9,629 nt of DNA from an uncultured cyanobacterium (GCA_903928835.1 CAIYSK010000156.1:1-9629); one strand, 5' to 3'. Counted from the first letter of the stretch, positions 1-6,215 are shown. The notes: generated by a model not told the origin, from the sequence alone. A program made the numbers and translations.

Positions 1-1
1 A

Positions 2-670
2 GAGGGCGGCAGCGAGGGCAGCGTGGCGCGGCCGCTGGTGGAAGCCAGCCATACCCCCCAGGCCGAACGCACCTGGCGCAGGCGCTACAAGCCCTCGCCC
101 TCCTTCCTCTCACTGCACCTGGGCGTCAAAGCTCAGCTGATTCCCCCGGCCACCCACTGCCACCACCTGCTGCTCGAAAACTGGGGGGCCATGGAGGACG
201 AACAGGGGGTGATTTTTGTGTCGATCCCGACCCTGCTCGATCCCGCCCTGGCTCCGGAGGGCCGCCACATCGTGCACAGCTTCACCCCCTCCTCCATGGA
301 GGCTTGGACTGGGCTGAACCCCTCCGACTACGCCGCCAAAAAAGAAGCCGATGCCCACCGCCTGATCCAACGGCTTGAAGCGATTGTGCCGGGGCTCGCG
401 AGCGGCATCGAGCACCGCGAGGTTGGCACCCCCCGCACCCACCGCCGCTTCCTGGGCCGCATGGGGGGCACCTATGGCCCCATCCCGAGCCTGCGCCTGC
501 CTGGCTTGCTGCCCATGCCCTTCAATCGCACGGGCATCAACGGTCTGTACTGCGTCGGCGATTCCTGCTTCCCAGGCCAGGGCCTCAATGCCGTGGCCTT
601 CAGCGGCTTTGCCTGTGCCCACCGCATTGGCGCCGATTTGGGCCTCAACCCCTGGGCCCTGCCCACCTAA
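2..670 (+). CDS. crtH: Carotenoid cis-trans isomerase (prolycopene isomerase), C-terminal part
   Basis: The 5' end lies outside the window; 222 C-terminal residues and the TAA stop are present. CrtH/CrtISO is an FAD-dependent, membrane-associated enzyme that converts poly-cis-lycopene (prolycopene) to all-trans-lycopene in carotenoid synthesis. The visible evidence is the strongly family-like C-terminus: GTYGPIP, then [12 protein letters not shown], then the flavin-contacting end [20 protein letters not shown] (about nt 541-600) followed by [15 protein letters not shown]. The family is about 500 residues long, so more than half is missing, including the N-terminal dinucleotide-binding GxGxxG motif. 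The related desaturases CrtI, CrtP and CrtQ are less likely because the GTYGPIP and [11 protein letters not shown] block is typical of CrtH. A 42-nt gap separates it from the next gene on the same strand, so co-transcription is plausible. Confidence 0.93.
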   Translation, partial: EGGSEGSVARPLVEASHTPQAERTWRRRYKPSPSFLSLHLGVKAQLIPPATHCHHLLLENWGAMEDEQGVIFVSIPTLLDPALAPEGRHIVHSFTPSSMEAWTGLNPSDYAAKKEADAHRLIQRLEAIVPGLASGIEHREVGTPRTHRRFLGRMGGTYGPIPSLRLPGLLPMPFNRTGINGLYCVGDSCFPGQGLNAVAFSGFACAHRIGADLGLNPWALPT

Positions 671-712
671 CCCCCCAGGCTCCATAAGCTTGGTCATGCG
701 GCGTGCCCTGTG

Positions 713-997
713 ATGAGTTCAGCTCCCCCCCCCAGCTCGGCAGACCTGGCGCGCTATCTGGAGTCCCGGGGTGAACTCAGCAAACCCTGGATGCTCCAGT
801 TGCTCCGCTTGACCAAGCTCAAGGAGAGCAAGGACGACCTCGACCCCCAGGAGTACCTGGCGCGGTTACAGGAGGCCCACGCCGACCTGATGCGCCTGGG
901 CGAATTTTGGAAGGGGCGGGAGCAGGAGGTGTTTACGGGCCGTTACCAACCACAAGAACTGCTTGAGCCCTTGCCGGGCTCCGCCGACGATCGATGA
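713..997 (+). CDS. Unrecognised small soluble protein (94 aa)
   Basis: I do not recognise a named family. The predicted protein is small, charged and mostly helical, with no membrane segment or signal peptide. It has a Pro/Ser-rich start, a helical stretch around LSKPWMLQLLRLTKLKESKDD, a second around PQEYLARLQEAHADLMRLG, and an acidic Pro-rich end. ATG 713 is chosen over GTG 710 immediately before it; neither has a clear Shine-Dalgarno. A run of nine C (725-733) lies in codons 5-7. Its stop overlaps the next start as ATGA (994-997), which suggests translational coupling with the downstream membrane protein. Regular codon use and phased charge pattern support a real gene. A role linked to carotenoids or to the membrane partner would be inference from position only. 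Confidence 0.72.
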   Translation: MSSAPPPSSADLARYLESRGELSKPWMLQLLRLTKLKESKDDLDPQEYLARLQEAHADLMRLGEFWKGREQEVFTGRYQPQELLEPLPGSADDR

Positions 998-1512
998 GCT
1001 ATCCCATGGCCCCCGTGATCCGGCTCACCCTGGTCTGCCTCTACCTCGCCCTGGTGGCACCCTTGCCCTGGCTGGCCCCAGCTGAAAACCGGGCAGGGGT
1101 GGGGCTCGCCGTTGGCCTGGGCCTGGCTCTGATCGTGGCCCTCACCAGTGAACAGGTGGAGCTGGATGAGTCCGGTATCCGGGTGGGCCATCCCAGCTGG
1201 TGCAGCTGGTTGTTGCGGCGGGGCTGGGCCCTGGAGTGGCAGTCCATCTCGGCCCTCACCCCGGTCGCCACCAGCCAGGGAGGCCGGGTGTTTTATGTGC
1301 GCAGCCCCGAAGGTTCAGCGTTTTTACTGCCCCAACGGGTCGCCAACTTTGACGACTTTCTCAGCCGCTTTGGCGCGGCCACTGGCATCGACACCACGGC
1401 CATTGGCAGGATAAGTCCGCCATGGACCTACCAACTTCTGGCTGGCTTCAGTGCCACCCTCTTGCTTGCCGAACTGGCCTTTGGCCTAGGGATAGCTGCC
1501 CGAGGGCTGTAA
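994..1512 (+). CDS. Unrecognised membrane protein with PH-like central region (172 aa)
   Basis: This is a predicted integral membrane protein of unknown function. Two hydrophobic segments lie near the N-terminus (about residues 8-26 and 33-50) and one at the C-terminus (about 146-168). Between them is a soluble region that begins VELDESGIRV and continues with WALEWQSISAL and GRVFYVRSPEG. This pattern, a beta-rich domain after two membrane helices with the E-L-x-x-x-G-I-R and W-x-x-I features, resembles bacterial PH-like (YdbT/bPH2) membrane proteins. That resemblance is inferred by eye and not certain. The ATG is fixed by the ATGA overlap with the upstream gene. The 3' end overlaps the convergent response regulator gene by 27 bp (1486-1512). 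Coupling to the 94-aa protein suggests that the two act together. Confidence 0.72.
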   Translation: MSYPMAPVIRLTLVCLYLALVAPLPWLAPAENRAGVGLAVGLGLALIVALTSEQVELDESGIRVGHPSWCSWLLRRGWALEWQSISALTPVATSQGGRVFYVRSPEGSAFLLPQRVANFDDFLSRFGAATGIDTTAIGRISPPWTYQLLAGFSATLLLAELAFGLGIAARGL

Positions 1513-2262
1513 CACCAGGTCAGCCTGCGGCTCCGAGGTGCCCGCCGGCAGGGTTTCCAAGCTGAAGCGATAGCCCTGCTGGCGCATCGTCTCGATGCCT
1601 CCACCCTCACCGAGGCCGGCCTGCTCCAGCTTGCGGCGCAGGGTCAACACCTGGGTATCCACCGAGCGGGGACCCCCACTAAAGGGTGGCCAGGCCATGC
1701 GGAGTAGCTCCTCCCGGCTTCGCACCACCCCAGGCGGCATCAGCAACGCGCAGAGCAGGGCAAATTCCCGGGGGCTCAACTCCACCGGCTCATCACGCAA
1801 GGTCACCTGCCGGAGCAACACGTGCACCTCCAGCGGGCCCACGCAAACCCGTTCCTGCAAGCCACTGGCACTGCGGCGCAGGAGCGTACGGGCCCGGGCC
1901 GCCAGCTCCTCCAAGCCGAAGGGCTTGCGCAGCACGTCGTCGGCCCCGGCGTCGAGCAGGGTGACCACAGGCTCAGAACCCGTGCGGGCCGTGAGCACCA
2001 TCACCGGACAACGCAACTGGGCTGCCAGCCGAAGGGCCGAGCTCTCATCCAGCAGTTCGGCACTGATCAACAGGTCGGGCGATTGCTCTTGGCAAACCTC
2101 AAGGGCTTCCCGGGCCGTGGCCACCGCTGCCGCCAAATGGCCGTCCTGGCGCAGCCGTTGGGCCAGGACTGTCCGCAGGGTTCCATGGGGATCGACGACC
2201 AGCACCCGATGGGGCTGGATGGCCTGGGCCGAGGGGGCGGCTTGGGGCTGCTGGGTCACCAT
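1486..2262 (-). CDS. OmpR/PhoB-type response regulator with degenerate receiver domain
   Basis: The 258-aa protein has an N-terminal receiver (about residues 18-130) and a C-terminal winged-helix DNA-binding domain (about 138-236). The winged helix is typical: LSPREFALLCALL, a recognition helix region RSVDTQVLTLRRKL (199-212) and the wing ending RQQGYRF. The receiver keeps the conserved Thr (VLTAR, T91) and Lys (RKPF, K113). The acidic pair is reduced to D24 followed by Pro25. The phospho-acceptor position in PDLLISAELL is Ala68, with Glu69 next to it, where the family has Asp. Normal aspartyl phosphorylation should therefore be impossible, making this an atypical regulator of the sort that works without a kinase. 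No histidine kinase gene is in the window. ATG 2262 has only a weak upstream GGGTGA. The last eight codons overlap the convergent membrane-protein gene. I cannot tie it securely to RpaA, RpaB, NblR or SphR. Confidence 0.9.
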   Translation of the reverse strand: MVTQQPQAAPSAQAIQPHRVLVVDPHGTLRTVLAQRLRQDGHLAAAVATAREALEVCQEQSPDLLISAELLDESSALRLAAQLRCPVMVLTARTGSEPVVTLLDAGADDVLRKPFGLEELAARARTLLRRSASGLQERVCVGPLEVHVLLRQVTLRDEPVELSPREFALLCALLMPPGVVRSREELLRMAWPPFSGGPRSVDTQVLTLRRKLEQAGLGEGGGIETMRQQGYRFSLETLPAGTSEPQADLVLQPSGSYP

Positions 2263-2313
2263 TCACCCAAGTTAATGGTCATCGGGCTGCCAAACCCGTA
2301 TCAGGCGATGCCT

Positions 2314-2340
2314 TGCCATCTGGCACGTGGGCTGGGTGCC
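2314..2340. promoter_or_regulatory. Two overlapping inverted repeats in a divergent spacer
   Basis: The 127-bp spacer between the divergent response regulator and DUF6761 genes holds TGCCA-TC-TGGCA (2314-2325), a perfect 5+2+5 palindrome. It also holds GGCAC (2322-2326) facing GTGCC (2336-2340) across a 9-nt loop. The two share the GGCA half, so they could form alternative structures or a protein-binding site. They lie about 50 bp from each start codon, a plausible place for an operator. Binding by the adjacent regulator is inference, and short GC-rich repeats can occur by chance. Confidence 0.35.
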
Positions 2341-2389
2341 GCAATGGGGAGTCCCAAGGGTCAGAATGGGGTTACGGGTTCCATCGTCC

Positions 2390-2656
2390 ATGACAGCCCT
2401 CCAGCACCCCGAAGCCATTCGCCATTTCCAGTCGCTGTGCGATGCCTGCCAGGAATTGGCGCACCGTTACCACAGCCCGGCGGAGATGCGGCTCTATGCC
2501 GATGGCTACCTGCACGCCCTGCGGCGCACCAGCATCCTCGACCCGATCCCCCAACGGCGGCTCGAGGAACTGGTGGATCGCTGGATCATGGACCCCTCCA
2601 GTTTTGTCGGACCCGATGGGGATCCACGCACCCTTTACGAGAGCGGACGCTCCTAA
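2390..2656 (+). CDS. DUF6761-type conserved cyanobacterial protein (88 aa)
   Basis: This small soluble helical protein resembles the DUF6761 family that is widespread in cyanobacteria and has no known function. The recognisable pattern is an N-terminal helix IRHFQSLCDACQEL, then the core EMRLYADGYLHALRRT, then RRLEELVDRWIMDPSSF. The call comes from recalled family resemblance, not a search. ATG 2390 is chosen because homologues start close to this helix; the frame is open further upstream, to an ATG at 2327, but that extension reads like non-coding sequence and runs through the inverted repeats. No Shine-Dalgarno is visible. Its TAA stop overlaps the stop of the convergent grxD gene by three of four bases (2653-2656). 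It is divergent from the response regulator gene. Confidence 0.75.
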   Translation: MTALQHPEAIRHFQSLCDACQELAHRYHSPAEMRLYADGYLHALRRTSILDPIPQRRLEELVDRWIMDPSSFVGPDGDPRTLYESGRS

Positions 2657-2976
2657 CTAGCGAGGGCCACGTCGATCTTCTCGCGCAATTCGCCCGAGTT
2701 GTACATCTCGATCAGGATGTCGGAACCGCCAATGAATTCCCCGTTGACATACACCTGGGGGATCGTCGGCCACTCCGAGTATTCCTTGATGCCCTGACGG
2801 ATCTCCCCATCGGACAGCACGTCGAAGGTCTCAAAGGCCACACCCAAGGAATGCAGGATCTGCACCACGTTGTTGGAGAAGCCGCACTGGGGCATGAGCT
2901 TGTTGCCCTTCATGAACACGAAGACCGGGCTCGTGGCGACCAGGTCGTCGATGCGCTGTTTGGTAGTGGCTTCCAT
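2653..2976 (-). CDS. grxD: Monothiol CGFS-type glutaredoxin, Grx4 family
   Basis: The complete 107-aa protein is a single-domain monothiol glutaredoxin that binds a glutathione-ligated [2Fe-2S] cluster at a dimer interface and passes clusters to acceptors or iron regulators. Visible motifs are FMKGNKLMPQ leading into the active site CGFS (Cys31-Ser34), the cis-proline segment WPTIP (69-73) with QVYVNGEFIGG, and GGSD (83-86), which contacts glutathione. Lys23 is the usual glutathione-binding Lys. Length matches the family (about 105-115). The ATG at 2976 lies 3 nt after the bolA stop, so the two genes form one unit with bolA first. The 3' end converges on the DUF6761-type gene with a 4-nt overlap. 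Confidence 0.97.
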   Translation of the reverse strand: MEATTKQRIDDLVATSPVFVFMKGNKLMPQCGFSNNVVQILHSLGVAFETFDVLSDGEIRQGIKEYSEWPTIPQVYVNGEFIGGSDILIEMYNSGELREKIDVALAS

Positions 2977-2979
2977 CGA

Positions 2980-3213
2980 TTAAGCGGGGGTAGAGGTTTG
3001 CAGGGCTAGGGCATGGATGGCTTCACTGGCCAGCTCCTGGCGCAGGGCGCCATAGACCAACTGGTGCTGCTTGATGCGGTTCAGACCGGTAAAGGCGCTC
3101 GAGACAACCTTGACCTGAAGATGGTCGCCACCTCCGGTGAGATCTTCGACCTCAACAGAGGCATCCGGCAAAGCACGGCCAATCGCCGCCTTCACTTGGT
3201 CAAAGTTCACCAT
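2980..3213 (-). CDS. bolA: BolA family protein
   Basis: The 77-aa protein has the compact BolA fold. Visible hallmarks are the [10 protein letters not shown] strand (29-38), [18 protein letters not shown] with the invariant His50 and Tyr54, and the C-terminal helix ending [10 protein letters not shown]. BolA proteins pair with CGFS glutaredoxins, and the conserved His helps ligate the shared [2Fe-2S] cluster. The adjacent grxD gene makes that role very likely here, in Fe-S trafficking or iron sensing. The sequence looks closer to the short GDHLQ-type (IbaG/BolA2-like) than to E. coli BolA itself. ATG 3213 is preferred to TTG 3216, which precedes it directly; no strong ribosome binding site is seen. 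About 55 nt separate it from the upstream TPR-like gene on the same strand. Confidence 0.94.
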   Translation of the reverse strand: MVNFDQVKAAIGRALPDASVEVEDLTGGGDHLQVKVVSSAFTGLNRIKQHQLVYGALRQELASEAIHALALQTSTPA

Positions 3214-3268
3214 CAAGGGCGCCCTAGGTAGGGGGGAAATCTAGGGGCTCGAGACTCGAAAACGGTCC

Positions 3269-3835
3269 CTACTTGCCGGAAGGGGCATCTAGCACTTGGC
3301 CGGCGGTGTAGGGCGTGGTGGCGAAGCCAATTTCCACCAGGCTCTGGTAGGCCTTGCGACCCTCCGGGGTCGCTGGGGTCATGACTTTGACAACCTCCAC
3401 CAGCAGGGGCACCGCCACTTCCGGTTGGTTCTGGCGACGGAAGACAGCGGCCAATCGGAGATTGGCCTGGGCCAAGGTTTCGAGGGCTTCCCGGCCCTTC
3501 TGATCCATCTCCCGGGGAATACGGGCATCCAAGCCCCGGAATGAACCACTCAAATCGCGGTAAAAACCCAACAACTTGCGGCAGTAGTCGCGGGCCAGGT
3601 CGTATTGCTTGCGGGCCTCGGTGAGGTTGCCACTGGATGCGGCCTGGTCACCTTTCGCCAAGGCGGCCTGCACCGCATTGATCGTGAGGGCTGCATCCAC
3701 GGACTGGACCTGCTGCTGGGCCGAGGCCCCAGGCAGGACTTGGATCCCCAGCGACCGGGGGGCAAGCAACGGTGGCAGGGCCAACGCCGCGAGGGCAAAA
3801 CAGGTGCCACTAAGGGTGCGGATGGACCTACGCAC
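3269..3835 (-). CDS. Exported TPR-like helical protein of unknown function
   Basis: The 188-aa product, starting at GTG 3835, opens with a signal peptide: RRSIRT, a hydrophobic core (about residues 10-25), and a likely cleavage site after Ala-Ser-Ala39. The mature part is helical, with two TPR-like stretches. The first is ALAKGDQAASSGNLTEARKQ and following residues (about 59-88); the second is NLRLAAVFRRQNQPEVAVPL (about 125-145). The C-terminus includes GRKAYQSLVEIGFATTPY. TPR units usually mediate protein contacts, so a periplasmic or thylakoid-lumen scaffold or assembly role is possible. The frame is open upstream to TTG 3898, which would overlap plsC, but GTG 3835 gives a normal signal peptide. 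It lies between plsC and bolA on the same strand, 46 nt after plsC. I do not know a named family. Confidence 0.75.
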   Translation of the reverse strand: MRRSIRTLSGTCFALAALALPPLLAPRSLGIQVLPGASAQQQVQSVDAALTINAVQAALAKGDQAASSGNLTEARKQYDLARDYCRKLLGFYRDLSGSFRGLDARIPREMDQKGREALETLAQANLRLAAVFRRQNQPEVAVPLLVEVVKVMTPATPEGRKAYQSLVEIGFATTPYTAGQVLDAPSGK

Positions 3836-3881
3836 AAACAGACAGTCAAGTGCTTTGAACTCTAAGGGCCCCGCTCCCAGC

Positions 3882-4703
3882 TCAGCCGTCCAGGCCAATG
3901 GCGATGCGCGCCTGGCCTTCAGCCAACAGCATCGCCGCCTGCAATCGTTGGTTGAAGGCAGCAGCCGCAGCCCGACCCTGGCCTGAGATCACCAGGGGCT
4001 CACCAAGGCAAATCGCAACCCTGTCGCGGAAGCGCGGCCGCCCATGGCCATAGGCAATTCCCACCGGCACCACCGGAACATTCACCCCCTGGCTAGCGGC
4101 TAACAGGGCCAGGCGGGCCAAGCCCTGACGCAACTGCATCGGCGTGTGGTCGGTGCGAATCCGCCCCTCAGGAAACACCACCAACTGGTGGGATGTTTCC
4201 AGCAAATCGACGGCGTAGCGGAGGGTGGCGGTGGTGGGACGGGCCTGGTTGACAGGGAAACAGCCCAAGCGATGCAACAACCACCCCTGGAGCCCCTTCA
4301 TCTCATCAAGGGTGACCATGAAGCGGCAATCGCGGCCGCTGACGCGACGGCCCACCGCATAGGTGATCACCAAGGCGTCCCACCGCGAGCGATGGGTGGG
4401 GGCAAGAAGCAACGGGCCATCCAGCGGCAACCGCTCCTGGCCCAACACCTGCACCTGCTTGAAATAGGTCGGCAGGGCAATGTCCTGGGTCACCACCGTG
4501 GCCAAAGGGGCCAGCCAGGGGCTAATGCCGTTGCAGAGGCTGCGCTCGCGGCGGAGGGATGCGGAGAACTCCAGCTGGCCAGTGGATTGGGCTGTCTGTG
4601 CCGCCACCAACCTTTCCGAACGGGATGGCCAAAAGCTAAGGCGCCGGGCCCAGGTTTTGAGCCAGCGTCGGGCAGTTGGCCCGGCGGTCGACTGTTGGTC
4701 CAT
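3882..4703 (-). CDS. plsC: 1-acyl-sn-glycerol-3-phosphate acyltransferase family (PlsC-like)
   Basis: The 273-aa enzyme belongs to the lysophospholipid acyltransferase family, which moves an acyl chain from acyl-ACP to lysophosphatidic acid at the membrane, making phosphatidic acid for phospholipids and glycolipids. The four family motifs are visible: catalytic HRSRWD (His104, Asp109; HX4D), GCFPVNQ (147-153), the substrate-binding FPEGRIR (177-183), and VPVVPVGIAYG (209-219). ATG 4703 is chosen; the frame is open to 4787, but that would overlap the divergent pdxJ start at 4758. The N-terminal 75 residues are basic and less conserved, without a clear membrane helix. A role as a different acyltransferase of this family, such as one for glycolipids, cannot be excluded. 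It is the first gene of the leftward group ending in grxD. Confidence 0.9.
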   Translation of the reverse strand: MDQQSTAGPTARRWLKTWARRLSFWPSRSERLVAAQTAQSTGQLEFSASLRRERSLCNGISPWLAPLATVVTQDIALPTYFKQVQVLGQERLPLDGPLLLAPTHRSRWDALVITYAVGRRVSGRDCRFMVTLDEMKGLQGWLLHRLGCFPVNQARPTTATLRYAVDLLETSHQLVVFPEGRIRTDHTPMQLRQGLARLALLAASQGVNVPVVPVGIAYGHGRPRFRDRVAICLGEPLVISGQGRAAAAAFNQRLQAAMLLAEGQARIAIGLDG

Positions 4704-4757
4704 AGGATTTCGCTGCGGGGCTGGTCCCTCGGCCCGCCCGAACACCTTTGAGAGCCC

Positions 4758-5507
4758 ATGGCCAGTCTTGGCGTCAACATTGACCACATCGCCAACGTGC
4801 GTGAGGCCCGCCGCGCCTTGGAGCCAGACCCGGTGAGTTACGCCCTGCTGGCCGAATTAGGGGGGGCCGATGGCATCACCGTTCACCTGCGGGAAGACCG
4901 CCGCCACATCCAAGATCGCGATGTGGACCTGCTGCGGGCCACGGTGCGAAGCCGCTTGAATTTGGAAATGGCGGCCACCGCCGAAATGGAAGCGATCGCG
5001 CTTCGCGTCAAGCCCGACATGGTCACCCTGGTGCCCGAGAAGCGCCAAGAGGTCACCACCGAAGGGGGACTGGATGTGGCCAGCCAGCGGGACCACCTCA
5101 GGGGCCTGGTCGGCCGGCTCCAGGACGCAGGCATCGGGGTGAGTTTGTTTGTGGATGCTGATCAACACCAGCTCGAGGCCTGCAAAGCCACTGGCGCCCG
5201 CTGGGTAGAGCTGCATACGGGCACCTATGCCGAGGCCCCCTGGAACCAGCAACCCCTCGCGTTGGCCAGGCTGAGCGAAGGCAGCTTTATTGCCCGCAGC
5301 CTGGGCCTACGGGTCAATGCCGGCCATGGCCTCACCTATCAAAACGTGGAGCCTGTGGCAGCCATTGAAGGGATGGAGGAGCTCAACATCGGCCACACGA
5401 TCGTGGCCCGCGCCCTCGCCGTGGGGTTGCAGGAGGCCGTGCGCGAGATGAGGGCTCTGGTCCAGAATCCGCGCCGCGACCCCCTGTTCGGCAGCCACCA
5501 GCCATGA
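4758..5507 (+). CDS. pdxJ: Pyridoxine 5'-phosphate synthase
   Basis: PdxJ condenses 1-deoxy-D-xylulose 5-phosphate with 3-amino-2-oxopropyl phosphate to give pyridoxine 5'-phosphate, the last ring-forming step of DXP-dependent vitamin B6 synthesis. The 249-aa protein is full length (family about 240-250) and fits an octameric TIM barrel. Motifs in order are [11 protein letters not shown] (5-15), [16 protein letters not shown] with His43, Arg45 and His50, LNLEMA with Glu70, [38 protein letters not shown] with His190, and [12 protein letters not shown]. All expected catalytic and phosphate-binding positions appear intact. The ATG is fixed by [11 protein letters not shown]; only a weak GAG precedes it. 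It is divergent from plsC across 54 bp and overlaps ycf54 by ATGA (5504-5507). Confidence 0.98.
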   Translation: MASLGVNIDHIANVREARRALEPDPVSYALLAELGGADGITVHLREDRRHIQDRDVDLLRATVRSRLNLEMAATAEMEAIALRVKPDMVTLVPEKRQEVTTEGGLDVASQRDHLRGLVGRLQDAGIGVSLFVDADQHQLEACKATGARWVELHTGTYAEAPWNQQPLALARLSEGSFIARSLGLRVNAGHGLTYQNVEPVAAIEGMEELNIGHTIVARALAVGLQEAVREMRALVQNPRRDPLFGSHQP

Positions 5508-5821
5508 GCACCTTTTACTTCGTTGCCGCCAGCGAGGCGTTCCTCACCGAAGAAGAGCCCCTCGACGAGGTGCTGCGGGAGCGGGTGCGCCATTACGGCG
5601 AGCAAGACAAGGCCATCGACTTTTGGTTGGTGAAACGGCCCGCCTTCCTCGATGCCCCCGAACTCGAACCGGTCGCCAGCGCCGTTCCCCGCCCAGCCGC
5701 CGCGGTGGTGTCAACGGATGGGAAATTCATTGCGTTTCTCAAGCTGCGGCTGGAATTTGTGGCGTTTGGCCAATTTGAGGCGCCCAGCCGCTCGATCCCC
5801 AACCCCCTCGCTGGCGCTTAA
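5504..5821 (+). CDS. ycf54: Ycf54-type accessory protein of Mg-protoporphyrin IX monomethyl ester cyclase
   Basis: Ycf54 (DUF2488) binds the oxygen-dependent cyclase AcsF/CycI and is needed for normal formation of the chlorophyll isocyclic ring (protochlorophyllide). This 105-aa protein has the family length and signature: [20 protein letters not shown] at the start, [33 protein letters not shown], and [13 protein letters not shown]. Asp39, Phe40 and Arg82, which I recall as residues important in the Synechocystis protein, are all present. The start overlaps the pdxJ stop (ATGA), pointing to translational coupling with vitamin B6 synthesis. The stop codon sits in the first copy of an 11-bp direct repeat; the convergent Nif11-like gene ends 11 nt further on. 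The family is specific to oxygenic phototrophs. Confidence 0.95.
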   Translation: MSTFYFVAASEAFLTEEEPLDEVLRERVRHYGEQDKAIDFWLVKRPAFLDAPELEPVASAVPRPAAAVVSTDGKFIAFLKLRLEFVAFGQFEAPSRSIPNPLAGA

Positions 5822-5838
5822 AAGGCCGGCGCTTAAAA
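5813..5838. repeat. 11-bp direct repeat at two convergent stop codons
   Basis: GGCGCTTAAAA occurs at 5813-5823 and again at 5828-5838, a 15-bp period. The first copy contains the ycf54 TAA (5819-5821); the second contains the reverse-strand TAA of the Nif11-like gene (5833-5835). It looks like a small tandem duplication with AGGCC-type filler. It may have remade one stop codon, or it may be chance. No clear hairpin terminator is visible in this gap. Confidence 0.8.
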
Positions 5839-6129
5839 CAGGCCCAGAAAGCGCTTGGGTTGCTGGGTGTCCTGCTGATAGCGGGGCTTGGCGTCACCGA
5901 TGGTGAAGACCGCCTCTTTGTTCTTCCACCACACCCAATCGCGAATCGGTGGGGTGTTGGCCAACTCCTCCCGGCTCAGGCCCAAACCCAGCTTGGCCGA
6001 GGCATCGAGCAACACATCCAGCATCTGCTCCCCATTGGAGCAATTGGCCAGGGCCTCATTGGTGCGCTTGGCCCCATCGAGCGCTCCCACCAGGGCATGG
6101 ACCCGCTGGGCCACGGGCAACGACTTCAA
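5833..6129 (-). CDS. Small Nif11-like conserved protein (98 aa)
   Basis: The first two thirds resembles the Nif11 helical domain, also found in leader peptides of picocyanobacteria: ALANCSNGEQMLDVLLDASA, followed by KLGLGLSREEL. The last third, TPPIRDWVWWKNKEAVFTIG and a basic tail ending KRFLGLF, is Trp-rich and not typical of Nif11 leaders. No double-Gly leader cleavage site, modifying enzyme or transporter is nearby, so a peptide precursor role is not supported. The start is uncertain: no ATG exists in frame. TTG 6129 gives MKSLPVAQRV with AAGGA only 1 nt away; TTG 6120 has that AAGGA at 10 nt. The frame stays open upstream to a TGA at 6195-6193. It is convergent with ycf54 and divergent from the phosphatase gene. 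Confidence 0.72.
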   Translation of the reverse strand: MKSLPVAQRVHALVGALDGAKRTNEALANCSNGEQMLDVLLDASAKLGLGLSREELANTPPIRDWVWWKNKEAVFTIGDAKPRYQQDTQQPKRFLGLF

Positions 6130-6215
6130 ATCCTTGGGCTGCGGCGTTTCGATCGAAGGGTCCCGAGCGATCGAGCGACCGTACCAGCGATCTCACACCG
6201 AGCCGATGGGGGGGG

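Noticed and set aside
1822..3009. Plus-strand open frame of 395 codons
   Set aside because: It runs antisense to the response regulator, grxD and part of bolA and crosses the DUF6761 gene in another frame. All of those are better supported, and this translation has no domain pattern.
3214..3268. Possible terminator between the TPR-like gene and bolA, with TCGAG-A-CTCGA
   Set aside because: The palindrome has a 1-nt loop and no T-tract on the transcribed strand, so it does not look like an intrinsic terminator.
4146..4751. Plus-strand open frame of 201 codons
   Set aside because: It is a shadow of plsC, whose HX4D and FPEGR motifs show the true coding strand.
4992..4999. HIP1-like octamer GCGATCGC, also at 7365-7372
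   Set aside because: Only two copies occur in 9.6 kb, both inside genes. That is too few to claim the enrichment seen in some cyanobacteria, and it carries no functional meaning here.
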